Part shown: positions 36,073 to 41,952 of the stretch, piece after piece
Layout of the letters: every line of letters starts with the position of its first letter
Position numbering within the stretch: position 1 is the first letter of the stretch
NCBI GenBank assembly: GCA_033763335.1
Contig: JANRKU010000090.1
Span: 15,461-79,460, forward strand
Source: GCA-2794515 sp033763335
GTDB taxonomy: Bacteria; Chloroflexota; Anaerolineae; Aggregatilineales; Phototrophicaceae
Direction: 5' to 3'
Length of the DNA stretch: 64,000 nt
Position numbers and translations under genes: made by a program
Notes under the pieces: generated by a model
The model's database searches: none
Told to the model about the DNA's origin: nothing
The model's input: the letters and a program-made list of their open reading frames with translations, nothing else

Positions 36073-36420
36073 CTATTCCCCCAGAAAGAGGGTAGTCAAT
36101 GCCAACCGAGCGCCGATAATGGCTTTTTGGACGGATTCAAATTCGCAGGGAGTATCACCCGCATTGCCGACGACAAACTTTCCGCCGACGTTGATGATGG
36201 GACGGGCTTCATTTAACACATCCGTGATATATATATCGCCGTCAAAAAATCCCGCTACAATAGGTGATTGTTGTGGGAAATATTGAAATCGGTTGTAAAC
36301 ACGGGCTTGGGTGGCGCGTTGCTCGGCTTCTTTCCGCTTCTTATCGGCGCGTTGCTTCGCTTCTGCCCGTTCAATCATTTCGTATAGAGCAACACGCTCG
36401 TTTAACTTGTTAACTTCCAT
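36073..36420 (-). CDS. Hypothetical protein with charged coiled coil
   Basis: 115 residues from ATG 36420, AAAGGAG upstream. Residues about 5-45 form a Lys/Glu/Arg-rich helix (AEAKQRADKKRKEAEQRA), then a beta-like C-terminal part. Function unknown. Confidence 0.65.
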   Translation of the reverse strand: MEVNKLNERVALYEMIERAEAKQRADKKRKEAEQRATQARVYNRFQYFPQQSPIVAGFFDGDIYITDVLNEARPIINVGGKFVVGNAGDTPCEFESVQKAIIGARLALTTLFLGE

Positions 36421-36456
36421 TGCAAATCTCCTTTTGCTACATAAAAGATAAATAGA

Positions 36457-36468
36457 CAACAAATGTGG
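36457..36468. promoter_or_regulatory. Operator half-site CAACAAATGTGG
   Basis: Single half-site matching the inverted repeats at 33077, 37817 and 40274, 37 bases upstream of the coiled-coil gene. No second arm is clear. Confidence 0.45.
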
Positions 36469-36475
36469 TGTAGGG

Positions 36476-36796
36476 CTAGTCGTACAAATACTCACCCATA
36501 CAGGTGAGCATCACAGGGCATTTCGTCGGGTTTGTGAATGAATGTGATTGGGGCTCGTCTTCCTCACCCCCATCATTGATGGTTCTCCACAGCTTGCGCG
36601 TGAGGGCATCGGCTTTAGCTTGCTTCATACCTTGTTCAACAAGCCATTCAGTCGCATCCATACGCCGACGAAATGTGCCTGAGCGTGTGGGGAGATTAGA
36701 CTCTGGGTTGTCCCAGATGAACCATTCCCAATACACGACAAAGGGCATCTCGCTAGGGTAGTAGCCTTGTGCTTGTAAGTCGCGGGTACTTGTCAT
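36476..36796 (-). CDS. Hypothetical element protein
   Basis: 106 residues from ATG 36796, GAGG upstream. Trp-rich centre (VYWEWFIWDNPES) and basic middle (FRRRMDATEWLVEQGMKQAKADAL). Unknown function. Confidence 0.62.
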   Translation of the reverse strand: MTSTRDLQAQGYYPSEMPFVVYWEWFIWDNPESNLPTRSGTFRRRMDATEWLVEQGMKQAKADALTRKLWRTINDGGEEDEPQSHSFTNPTKCPVMLTCMGEYLYD

Positions 36797-37008
36797 ATTC
36801 GCCTCGCTGAGGATTCGATTAAATGCACAATTTTTTGCTTCTTGTGTGCCTTCATCTTCGGCAATTCCCGCACGGTTGAGAACTGCCACCGTTTACGGTC
36901 AATGCGTGGATGAGTGCCTTTGACAGTGATTTCAGGCATATCCCAATCGCCAGACAGTGGGGCGCTTCCCCAATGACCAAATGGAAAATAGTCTGGAAAC
37001 GGAATCAT
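36793..37008 (-). CDS. Hypothetical small basic protein
   Basis: 71 residues, C-terminal half basic (KMKAHKKQKIVHLIESSARRI). Overlaps both neighbours by four bases. No motif. Confidence 0.6.
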   Translation of the reverse strand: MIPFPDYFPFGHWGSAPLSGDWDMPEITVKGTHPRIDRKRWQFSTVRELPKMKAHKKQKIVHLIESSARRI

Positions 37009-37244
37009 GCGCGTGATGCCTCATAATTATCAATAAGGTCACGGATGATGTCCTCGCGCCCCAATGGAGCTAAAGCATCCCAACAAAATGAGCCGATGGG
37101 GATTCCGCCGTTATAGATTGCGACATTGCGGTTGCTAAATTTGTGTTCGAGATACAGGCGACGCGGGTGAGTGCGTGCTATAGAAGCGAAGATTGCCTCT
37201 ATGTCAGCATTGCGTTCTGCAAGTGTTTCGCCAACTGGTATCAT
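37005..37244 (-). CDS. Hypothetical small protein
   Basis: 79 residues from ATG 37244, with AAGGAGAG upstream; the longer open frame lacks an RBS. Contains RRLYLEHKFSNRNVAIYNGG. Unknown function. Confidence 0.6.
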   Translation of the reverse strand: MIPVGETLAERNADIEAIFASIARTHPRRLYLEHKFSNRNVAIYNGGIPIGSFCWDALAPLGREDIIRDLIDNYEASRA

Positions 37245-37295
37245 GTTTTTATTCTCTCCTTGTCGGAATAATGGAATAGCGTCGAAGTAAAATTT

Positions 37296-37341
37296 TTTTG
37301 CGCCATGATACATCCCGTTAAGGACATATCATGGCGCAAAA
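37296..37341 (-). terminator. Long hairpin after ssb
   Basis: Fifteen-bp perfect stem TTTTGCGCCATGATA (37296-37310) / TATCATGGCGCAAAA (37327-37341), six bases past the ssb stop. On the minus strand it is followed by A-rich then TTTT, so it is an imperfect terminator or an RNA-stabilising hairpin. Confidence 0.7.
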
Positions 37342-37346
37342 GACTA

Positions 37347-37763
37347 TCAGAACGGGATTTCAGACGTATTGTTTGGTGGCGGAGCGTAATCGTCGTAATT
37401 AGCGTTCCCGTGTTCACCATCACCTTGTGGCTTATTGCCTAAGAGAAGGAACGAGTCTGCGGTGAGTTCTAAGCTGGCTTTAGGTTCACCAGCAGAGTCC
37501 TTATAACCACGCGCTTCAACTTTGCCAACAACTTGAATACGTTCACCCTTGCGGACGAGTTGATTGGCGAGTTCTGCCAATTTACGCCAGCATGTGACCC
37601 GATACCAAGTTGTTGCTTCTTTCTTCTCTTTGGTATTGCTATCAGTCCATTTTTCCGTTACTGCAACCGTAAAGCTACAGACGGCGATATTGTTGGGCGT
37701 ATAGCGCATATCTGGTTCTTTGCCGACGTTGCCGATGATGATTGTTTGTTGAAAACCTGACAT
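37347..37763 (-). CDS. ssb: Single-stranded DNA-binding protein
   Basis: 138 residues from ATG 37763. OB-fold signature: IIIGNVGKEPDMRYTPNNIAVCSFTVAV, TWYRVTCWRKLAE, VRKGERIQVVGKV, and the C-terminal tip SEIPF like the DDxPF peptide that docks replication proteins. Coats ssDNA during replication. As part of the element it argues for autonomous replication. Transcribed alone from the operator-containing promoter upstream. Confidence 0.95.
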   Translation of the reverse strand: MSGFQQTIIIGNVGKEPDMRYTPNNIAVCSFTVAVTEKWTDSNTKEKKEATTWYRVTCWRKLAELANQLVRKGERIQVVGKVEARGYKDSAGEPKASLELTADSFLLLGNKPQGDGEHGNANYDDYAPPPNNTSEIPF

Positions 37764-37811
37764 TGTGATGCTCTTTTCTCCCATATAGGGGCACAATTTT
37801 GACTTACTCTA

Positions 37812-37849
37812 TTTTACCACATATTTGTGTTTTTAATAACAAATATGTG
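37812..37849 (-). promoter_or_regulatory. ssb promoter with palindromic operator
   Basis: On the minus strand an extended -10 TGGTAAAAT lies directly beside an inverted repeat CCACATATTTGT (37817-37828), 10-base centre, ACAAATATGTG (37839-37849). Arrangement is the same as at 33064-33113: palindrome abutting the -10. Confidence 0.75.
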
Positions 37850-37867
37850 TTTGTTGCATTGGAAAAG

Positions 37868-37880
37868 CTAGAGGCTCTAG
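37868..37880. repeat. Element palindrome CTAGAGGCTCTAG
   Basis: Site 5, central base G, with 15-bp symmetry (flanking G and C). Intergenic, just upstream of the ssb operator. Confidence 0.88.
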
Positions 37881-37881
37881 C

Positions 37882-38198
37882 GTATGCCAAAGCCTCTCAT
37901 TACGTAAAAAATGGCGGAACTCAACCGCTTTTCTAATGAGGCTAGACGTTCATTGCCACCTGAGTTTGATACACCACGACGGTTAGGAAGTTACACCGAC
38001 AATTTATAGACCAATGTCCCCCTGTGGCAGGGGCAAGCCAGTACGGTTGAGTTCTGGCGTTCCGATTGCACCACACATTTGAAGTACCGTTCTTCTAGTA
38101 ATGCGCCTGTGGCTGGCGTAAGAGTACCTTCCTCGACAAAAACAGTCTGGCGCTCTACACAACCTACCGTTGCTGATAGGCTGTAGAGAGGTCACACC
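37882..38198. other. Non-coding stretch with secondary structure
   Basis: About 320 bases without a convincing gene. A long-range stem GCCTCtCATTA / TAATGaGGC (about 37892-37942) encloses a second stem GGCGG/CCGCT. A 63-codon minus frame starting at GTG 38195 exists but lacks an RBS. Possibly a structured RNA or part of a replication origin near ssb. Confidence 0.4.
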
Positions 38199-38474
38199 TT
38201 ATTTCTTGGCATCAACTTTGATGTTTTGCAATGCTTTGAAAAACGATTTAACAACATCGTCAACCTGACCAGCAACCAAAGTCGCCAAGAATACAAAGAT
38301 AGCGATTTTTGAGGTGGTGTCCATTGATACCAGCGCATCAACAATCTTGTTTCCAAGAGTGCTGAGTACCAAAGCTAACCGAATGGGCAAGTCAATGATT
38401 GAGATTGCCATAGCGGGGAAGATTAGCCCTAAGATGAGGGCGACGACAAAGATATGTGTGTGGTGAATTTTCAT
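38199..38474 (-). CDS. Small two-helix membrane protein
   Basis: 91 residues from ATG 38474, GAAGGAGGGC upstream. Two hydrophobic segments (about 7-34 and 52-68) and a basic tail (KALQNIKVDAKK). Size and topology fit a holin-like or membrane-anchored phage protein, but this is not specific. Confidence 0.72.
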   Translation of the reverse strand: MKIHHTHIFVVALILGLIFPAMAISIIDLPIRLALVLSTLGNKIVDALVSMDTTSKIAIFVFLATLVAGQVDDVVKSFFKALQNIKVDAKK

Positions 38475-38576
38475 GTGGTTGCCCTCCTTCAAGAGCGTAT
38501 TGCTAAAATCCCCCTGTACCCAATGCACAGAGGGAATAAATCTCACAAAAATATCCGCGTTAGCGGGGTATTAAAA

Positions 38577-38608
38577 ACCCCTCACCATGTTTCCCCACGA
38601 TGAGGGGT
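38577..38608. terminator. Hairpin upstream of the membrane protein gene
   Basis: Stem ACCCCTCA (38577-38584) / TGAGGGGT (38601-38608). No long T-run on either strand, so terminator function is tentative; it separates the tRNA-like gene from the membrane protein gene. Confidence 0.45.
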
Positions 38609-38652
38609 AATGAGCCATACAGGAAAGTTATGAGCAGAACCTATTTGGCTTG

Positions 38653-38736
38653 TGGGACATGACAGAAACGAACTGCCCTAGTGCATACCGCACCTCGCTA
38701 ACTAGCGATGCCTTCCCCATTGAGGCGTATGTCCCA
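38653..38736 (-). tRNA. tRNA-like gene with long variable arm
   Basis: On the minus strand the ends pair as TGGGACAT/ATGTCCCA. A D-arm GCCT...AGGC, a T-arm GGCAG-TTCGTTT-CTGTC and an extra variable-arm hairpin GTGC...GCAC follow the order of a type II tRNA. The anticodon hairpin TCGCT-AGTT-AGCGA has only a 4-base loop, so it is not a standard tRNA; it may be degenerate or serve another purpose. Confidence 0.5.
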
Positions 38737-38776
38737 TATACCCCGCCGAAACGGGGGACGTACTATGATTGATGAA

Positions 38777-39001
38777 TCAGAACGCTTCGGTCACACCGTC
38801 GCCAGTATAACCATTGTCTAGCTCGTCATCATCGTCGTCCATGTCGTCGTCACTATCCCAATCGTCATCATCATCGTCTTCGTCGTCATCGAAGTCTTCA
38901 TCCTCATAGAGGTCGTCGTCTTCTTCTTCATCGAGGTCGGGTTCTGGCGTTGCGAGTGGGGCAGGTACAACAATGGTATTGCCAAAGAAGTCAGTAATCA
39001 T
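38777..39001 (-). CDS. Highly acidic small protein
   Basis: 74 residues from ATG 39001 with AAGGAG upstream. Residues about 22-62 are almost only Asp and Glu (EEEDDDLYEDEDFDDDE and beyond). Such charge is known from DNA-mimic proteins that inhibit restriction or nucleoid proteins, but low-complexity acidic tails have other uses. The good RBS supports real expression. Confidence 0.72.
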   Translation of the reverse strand: MITDFFGNTIVVPAPLATPEPDLDEEEDDDLYEDEDFDDDEDDDDDDWDSDDDMDDDDDELDNGYTGDGVTEAF

Positions 39002-39445
39002 ATAGTCTCCTTATGAGGGATTAGGCTAAATGCCATCTCCGTACAGGACTTCATCGCGGTCTTGGAGGGGTACGCAATCAAGCACTGTGCGGAAAAGCAG
39101 GTCGCCCTGCTATTCCTGTGGTACGACCGCCCCAGAAAGCCACTATGGGGCGCACAAGCCGTTATTCTGTCAGTGGCGACAATTGCTACAACGGCTGTAA
39201 AAGAACTGGGATTTTTTTCGCCTAGAGTCTCTAGCCTGCCTCTGGTCGCCAATGCTAGGCAGAGGGCTCTCGCGCACAGACATGAATGTAGATACTCTGG
39301 CAAATCCCGCGTTTCGGACACTTTTAATCGGCTGTGCCCTCGTTGCCATAGCCCACTCCAATGTGGGACTTGAGCGAATCGTCATCCACTCCCCAGAACG
39401 CATCACCAATAAACAACCCCTAGGAGGCGGGAGGGTCTTTGGTGT
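39002..39445. other. Region without a confident gene
   Basis: Overlapping frames exist on both strands. The plus frame from about 39036 reads AISVQDFIAVLEGYAIKHC and onward through LLFLWYDRPRKPLWGAQAV, which looks protein-like, but it has no ATG and no RBS. One element palindrome lies at 39222. I leave it unassigned. Confidence 0.4.
39222..39234. repeat. Element palindrome CTAGAGTCTCTAG
   Basis: Site 6, central base T. Intergenic, preceded by a T-run at 39212-39218. Confidence 0.88.
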
Positions 39446-39655
39446 CTACGCTCTGGGCGGGGGATGACCCTGTCGACTTGCTTGCAGAGAGAATGGGTTA
39501 ATCCTCTCTGTGTATTGCATTAGTCGCGTTAGCCAATCAAAAAAGTCTTTGGTGCTAAATGTTATTTGTCGCCATGCTTTATAGAATGAGGCGCTACTCC
39601 CATTCCGCTTACCACACACGACAACCTGTGTATGGATAGCAGGCTCATTGAACAC
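39446..39655 (-). CDS. Possible small protein
   Basis: 69 residues from GTG 39655 with AAAGG close upstream. Segment SFYKAWRQITFSTKDFFDWLTRLMQYTERINPF looks helical and protein-like. A hairpin CAGAGAG/CTCTCTG (about 39485-39510) lies within its 3' part. Weak call. Confidence 0.35.
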   Translation of the reverse strand: MFNEPAIHTQVVVCGKRNGSSASFYKAWRQITFSTKDFFDWLTRLMQYTERINPFSLQASRQGHPPPRA

Positions 39656-39702
39656 CGCCTTTCATGCTGTTGATAATGAACCATTTGCCAAGCAGGACTT
39701 GT

Positions 39703-39789
39703 TCCTGTGATGGAACTCGAACCCATATTCTTGTGTACTCTTAGAGAAGACCCGCCACAAGTGCTGTTATCCAATTACACTACACAGGA
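39703..39789 (-). tRNA. tRNA-like gene with enlarged anticodon arm
   Basis: 87 bases on the minus strand. Acceptor TCCTGTG/CACAGGA, then TA, D-arm GTGT...GCAC with TTGG, and a canonical T-arm ATGGG-TTCGAGT-TCCAT (one G-T pair). The anticodon stem CTTGTG/CACAAG encloses about 20 bases instead of 7, with an inner hairpin TCTT/AAGA. No CCA is encoded. Either a degenerate tRNA or one with an insertion in the loop. Confidence 0.6.
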
Positions 39790-39833
39790 AACCGTTTGAG
39801 ATGTCACATGCCGAAGCATGGATGCGCCTCAAT

Positions 39834-39900
39834 TGCCCCGATGGGTATCGAACCCATACTATTCCCTCAAAGAGGGTCGCCATTCACTGGCTACGGGGCA
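39834..39900 (-). tRNA. Short tRNA-like gene with collapsed anticodon loop
   Basis: 67 bases on the minus strand. Acceptor TGCCCCG/CGGGGCA, D-arm GCCA-GTGAA-TGGC, T-arm ATGGG-TTCGATA-CCCAT are all perfect. The anticodon position holds CCCTC-TTT-GAGGG, a 3-base loop; opening two pairs would give a 7-base loop TCTTTGA. Total length is below the tRNA norm. Identity cannot be assigned. Confidence 0.6.
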
Positions 39901-39908
39901 TAGTGTTG

Positions 39909-40007
39909 TTAAGCCGTGCCTAAGAACATAGCAAGGAAGATGAGAAAGCCGATAACAATCATCGCTGTGAGAAACCAATTGAGTAGTTTATTCAAGAGGG
40001 GAGTCAT
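39909..40007 (-). CDS. 32-residue membrane peptide
   Basis: Starts MTPLLNKLLNW and continues as one hydrophobic helix to the C-terminus. ATG 40007 lies one base after the stop of the upstream gene (TAA-C-ATG), so it is translationally coupled. Function unknown. Confidence 0.6.
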   Translation of the reverse strand: MTPLLNKLLNWFLTAMIVIGFLIFLAMFLGTA

Positions 40008-40008
40008 G

Positions 40009-40227
40009 TTATTCACTAAGCACCAAGATGCCAGCAATGCCCGCTAATGTTGTTTTGAAGACACTACGCAGTGAATACGCGAATAGAGCTAATGCCCCAA
40101 TACTCGCAATCATTGTCCCATAGGTATCTACTAACCAGCGACCAAGTACCATAGGCAGGAAGGCAATAGCAAATGCAATGCCAAACATCGTGAACCACGC
40201 AATACACTTAGCCAACAAGTCACTCAT
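40009..40227 (-). CDS. Small two-helix membrane protein
   Basis: 72 residues from ATG 40227, GGAG seven bases upstream. Two hydrophobic helices (about 10-34 and 38-70). Downstream of a strong promoter with operator-like repeat at 40264-40300. Unknown function. Confidence 0.72.
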   Translation of the reverse strand: MSDLLAKCIAWFTMFGIAFAIAFLPMVLGRWLVDTYGTMIASIGALALFAYSLRSVFKTTLAGIAGILVLSE

Positions 40228-40263
40228 GCACAACTCCATTCATACAGGTAAGTAATGAACGCA

Positions 40264-40300
40264 GTATAGCATTATTGTTGTAGACAAGTCAACAATGTGG
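40264..40300 (-). promoter_or_regulatory. Leftward promoter with TTGTTG/CAACAA operator
   Basis: Minus strand: -35 TTGACT and -10 TATACT (40264-40269) with an 18-base spacer. The spacer and -35 contain an inverted repeat TTGTTG (40275-40280), 9-base centre, CAACAA (40290-40295), extended by TGTGG to 40300. Same centre length as the site at 33077-33113. Confidence 0.75.
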
Positions 40301-40343
40301 TGAAGAATGGATGCAAATGTTGGTTAAAGTGGGATAATGTGGG

Positions 40344-40490
40344 TTATTTGGGCATTGTGACGGTGGGGAATTGACGTTCTGCGCCCATGTAGTAGGCGGT
40401 GGTTGAGCCTTTGTTGTCATCGGGGGCAGATACAAACACGCCAATGATGAACAGAATGACGGTGAACAGCAGTACAATGCGATTCTTCAT
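40344..40490 (-). CDS. 48-residue membrane-anchored peptide
   Basis: From ATG 40490 with GGAAGGA upstream. One N-terminal helix (MKNRIVLLFTVILFIIGVFV) then a short polar tail. Could be an export signal or membrane anchor. Overlaps the upstream gene by ATGA. Confidence 0.62.
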   Translation of the reverse strand: MKNRIVLLFTVILFIIGVFVSAPDDNKGSTTAYYMGAERQFPTVTMPK

Positions 40491-40648
40491 ACTAATTTTC
40501 CTTCCAAAACGGTAATCATGCCCAATAAGATGCGAGTAGCGACGTACACACCGACTGCCATAAGGTAATATGACCATGCAGAGGGGTGTGAACCTAACGA
40601 AACGATGCTCAATAGTCCCCCTGTAGCCAGTGTCAGCACAGATGTCAT
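40487..40648 (-). CDS. 53-residue two-helix membrane peptide
   Basis: From ATG 40648, begins MTSVLTLATGGLLSIV; two hydrophobic stretches with a short polar break. RBS is weak. Sits 4 bases after the upstream stop codon. Function unknown. Confidence 0.55.
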   Translation of the reverse strand: MTSVLTLATGGLLSIVSLGSHPSAWSYYLMAVGVYVATRILLGMITVLEGKLV

Positions 40649-40652
40649 GGGA

Positions 40653-40832
40653 TTATTGACCGCGACGACGGAGAATAGATGCAATTTCACGGAATGAATC
40701 ACGCATTTCGCGTTGATTCTTGGTGCGAGCCGATGCACGTTCGGCGCGATTGACCTCATTGAGGGTGTTTTGGAGGAAATTGGGGTCGTTTATTTCGGCT
40801 TCGATACGTTCTTGTACAGATTTTTTGCCCAT
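40653..40832 (-). CDS. 59-residue charged helical protein
   Basis: From ATG 40832 with CAAGGAG upstream. Begins MGKKSVQERIEAEIND and is rich in Arg/Glu through to ILRRRGQ, so probably one long amphipathic helix that may bind nucleic acid or a partner. Function unknown. Confidence 0.68.
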   Translation of the reverse strand: MGKKSVQERIEAEINDPNFLQNTLNEVNRAERASARTKNQREMRDSFREIASILRRRGQ

Positions 40833-40947
40833 TAGGTTGTTCTCCTTGAGATTAATTAAGAAAATAAGGGGGAATTTTGGTACATGGTCAGCAAACCCCG
40901 CGTTTTCGGCGCTTAATTGGGGTTATTGGGCTGAGAGGATTAAGAAA

Positions 40948-41127
40948 TCAGCACGGAATTAATGATTGGGGATGGTTGTCTGTGCCAGCTAACCAGTGGT
41001 AGGTATCGAAACTAAGCACCTCACGGGTCTCAATCTCATTGAGAACGGCTTCAAGCGTGTCATCATCTTGGAATTTATCCCAATTTGCCCGCAGTTCGGC
41101 ATAGGACTGTTGCGAGAGGGGAATCAT
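40948..41127 (-). CDS. 59-residue hypothetical protein
   Basis: From ATG 41127 with GAGGAAG upstream. Begins MIPLSQQSYAELRANWDKF, acidic middle. Start overlaps the upstream stop by ATGA. The 115 bases to the gene on its left hold nothing clear. Confidence 0.62.
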   Translation of the reverse strand: MIPLSQQSYAELRANWDKFQDDDTLEAVLNEIETREVLSFDTYHWLAGTDNHPQSLIPC

Positions 41128-41252
41128 TGCACTTCCTCAACCGCAATATAGTGGATGGGAAGCGACTTGATGTACGCATTGGCTTGCGCTTCGGTATCGA
41201 ATTTCATACGGCATACGAACTCGCCGTCGCGGTACACAACGATGGTAATCAT
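41124..41252 (-). CDS. 42-residue hypothetical protein
   Basis: From ATG 41252 with GAGGTG upstream. Begins MITIVVYRDGEFVCRMKF, likely a short beta hairpin plus helix. Coupled at both ends. Confidence 0.6.
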   Translation of the reverse strand: MITIVVYRDGEFVCRMKFDTEAQANAYIKSLPIHYIAVEEVQ

Positions 41253-41419
41253 TATTGCACCTCTGCCAATACGCTGAATGGATTTTTATCCAAGTCAATG
41301 AGGATTTGCGAGAATGCACAGAGATGTTCTTGGTCGCAAGCGTCGTCGCGCTCATCACGGGTATCGTATGCGTACTCGGCAATAAATACGCCGTCATCGT
41401 GCAGAATGAGTATGTGCAT
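41252..41419 (-). CDS. 55-residue hypothetical protein
   Basis: From ATG 41419 with AAGGAG upstream. Begins MHILILHDDGVFIAEYAYD; the opening resembles the next gene's MITIVVYRDGEFV, so the two may be distant duplicates. Acidic centre with two Cys. Confidence 0.62.
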   Translation of the reverse strand: MHILILHDDGVFIAEYAYDTRDERDDACDQEHLCAFSQILIDLDKNPFSVLAEVQ

Positions 41420-41687
41420 GGGTGTAGCTCCTTATGTGATTGGGGGGGGGAGTCAGCATGAAAATATTGAGCAAGTAATAATGCCGATGAGATTAAGGTA
41501 TACAGCGTCTCTCTGTACGTTCACCACATAGGGCTTTGACCGTCTCTGGGCGCGGTTATTTCACGCGCTTGCACTCTCCCCCATCGGCGGGGAATTAAAG
41601 CTAATTAAAAAGCTAGAGCCTCTCGCCAGCTATAGGATGCAAAGCGAGAGGGACTAGGGCGACCACACATATCTACGGGCATGTGTG
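41420..41687. other. Non-coding leader region
   Basis: No convincing gene. Contains a run of nine G near 41442-41450, a near-copy of the element palindrome (41613), and the start of a hairpin CTACGGG...CCCGTAG (about 41673-41704). Probably 5' regulatory region for the micro-gene cluster to its left. Confidence 0.4.
41613..41625. repeat. Near-copy of element palindrome, CTAGAGCCTCTCG
   Basis: Site 7, one mismatch (CTCTCG for CTCTAG). Intergenic. Confidence 0.55.
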
Positions 41688-41879
41688 CTATGCTGTTCCC
41701 GTAGAAGCGCACTTAATGTCGGTAGCGCAAGCACCTAAATCACCCAAAAAGCGCGTAGCGCCACTTATCCACCCGATATGTGGTACAAGAGATGAACGCC
41801 CATCCCCTGCCCTGACACTCCAATCACTGGAGAAGCCGATGAGGACAAACCTCAGCACAGTAATACGGTAAGTTCCCAT
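41688..41879 (-). CDS. Possible small protein
   Basis: 63 residues from ATG 41879, with AAGGAG eight bases upstream, which is its best support. Begins MGTYRITVLRFVLIGF. Composition is otherwise undistinguished and a plus-strand frame overlaps it. Confidence 0.35.
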   Translation of the reverse strand: MGTYRITVLRFVLIGFSSDWSVRAGDGRSSLVPHIGWISGATRFLGDLGACATDIKCASTGTA

Positions 41880-41952
41880 TTAATCAACTCCTTTGATAGG
41901 CTCATCAGTGGACGCAAATACGCCCAGACAGGGGACTAGCCCCTGTTTCGCC

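Noticed and set aside
38004..38195. 63-codon minus-strand frame starting at GTG
   Set aside because: No ribosome binding site at a proper distance and a composition that fits structured non-coding sequence better.
41840..41925. Possible hammerhead ribozyme (CTGATGAG on the minus strand, about 41910)
   Set aside because: The required GAAA core and stem II do not follow; the sequence is an RBS and start-codon region.
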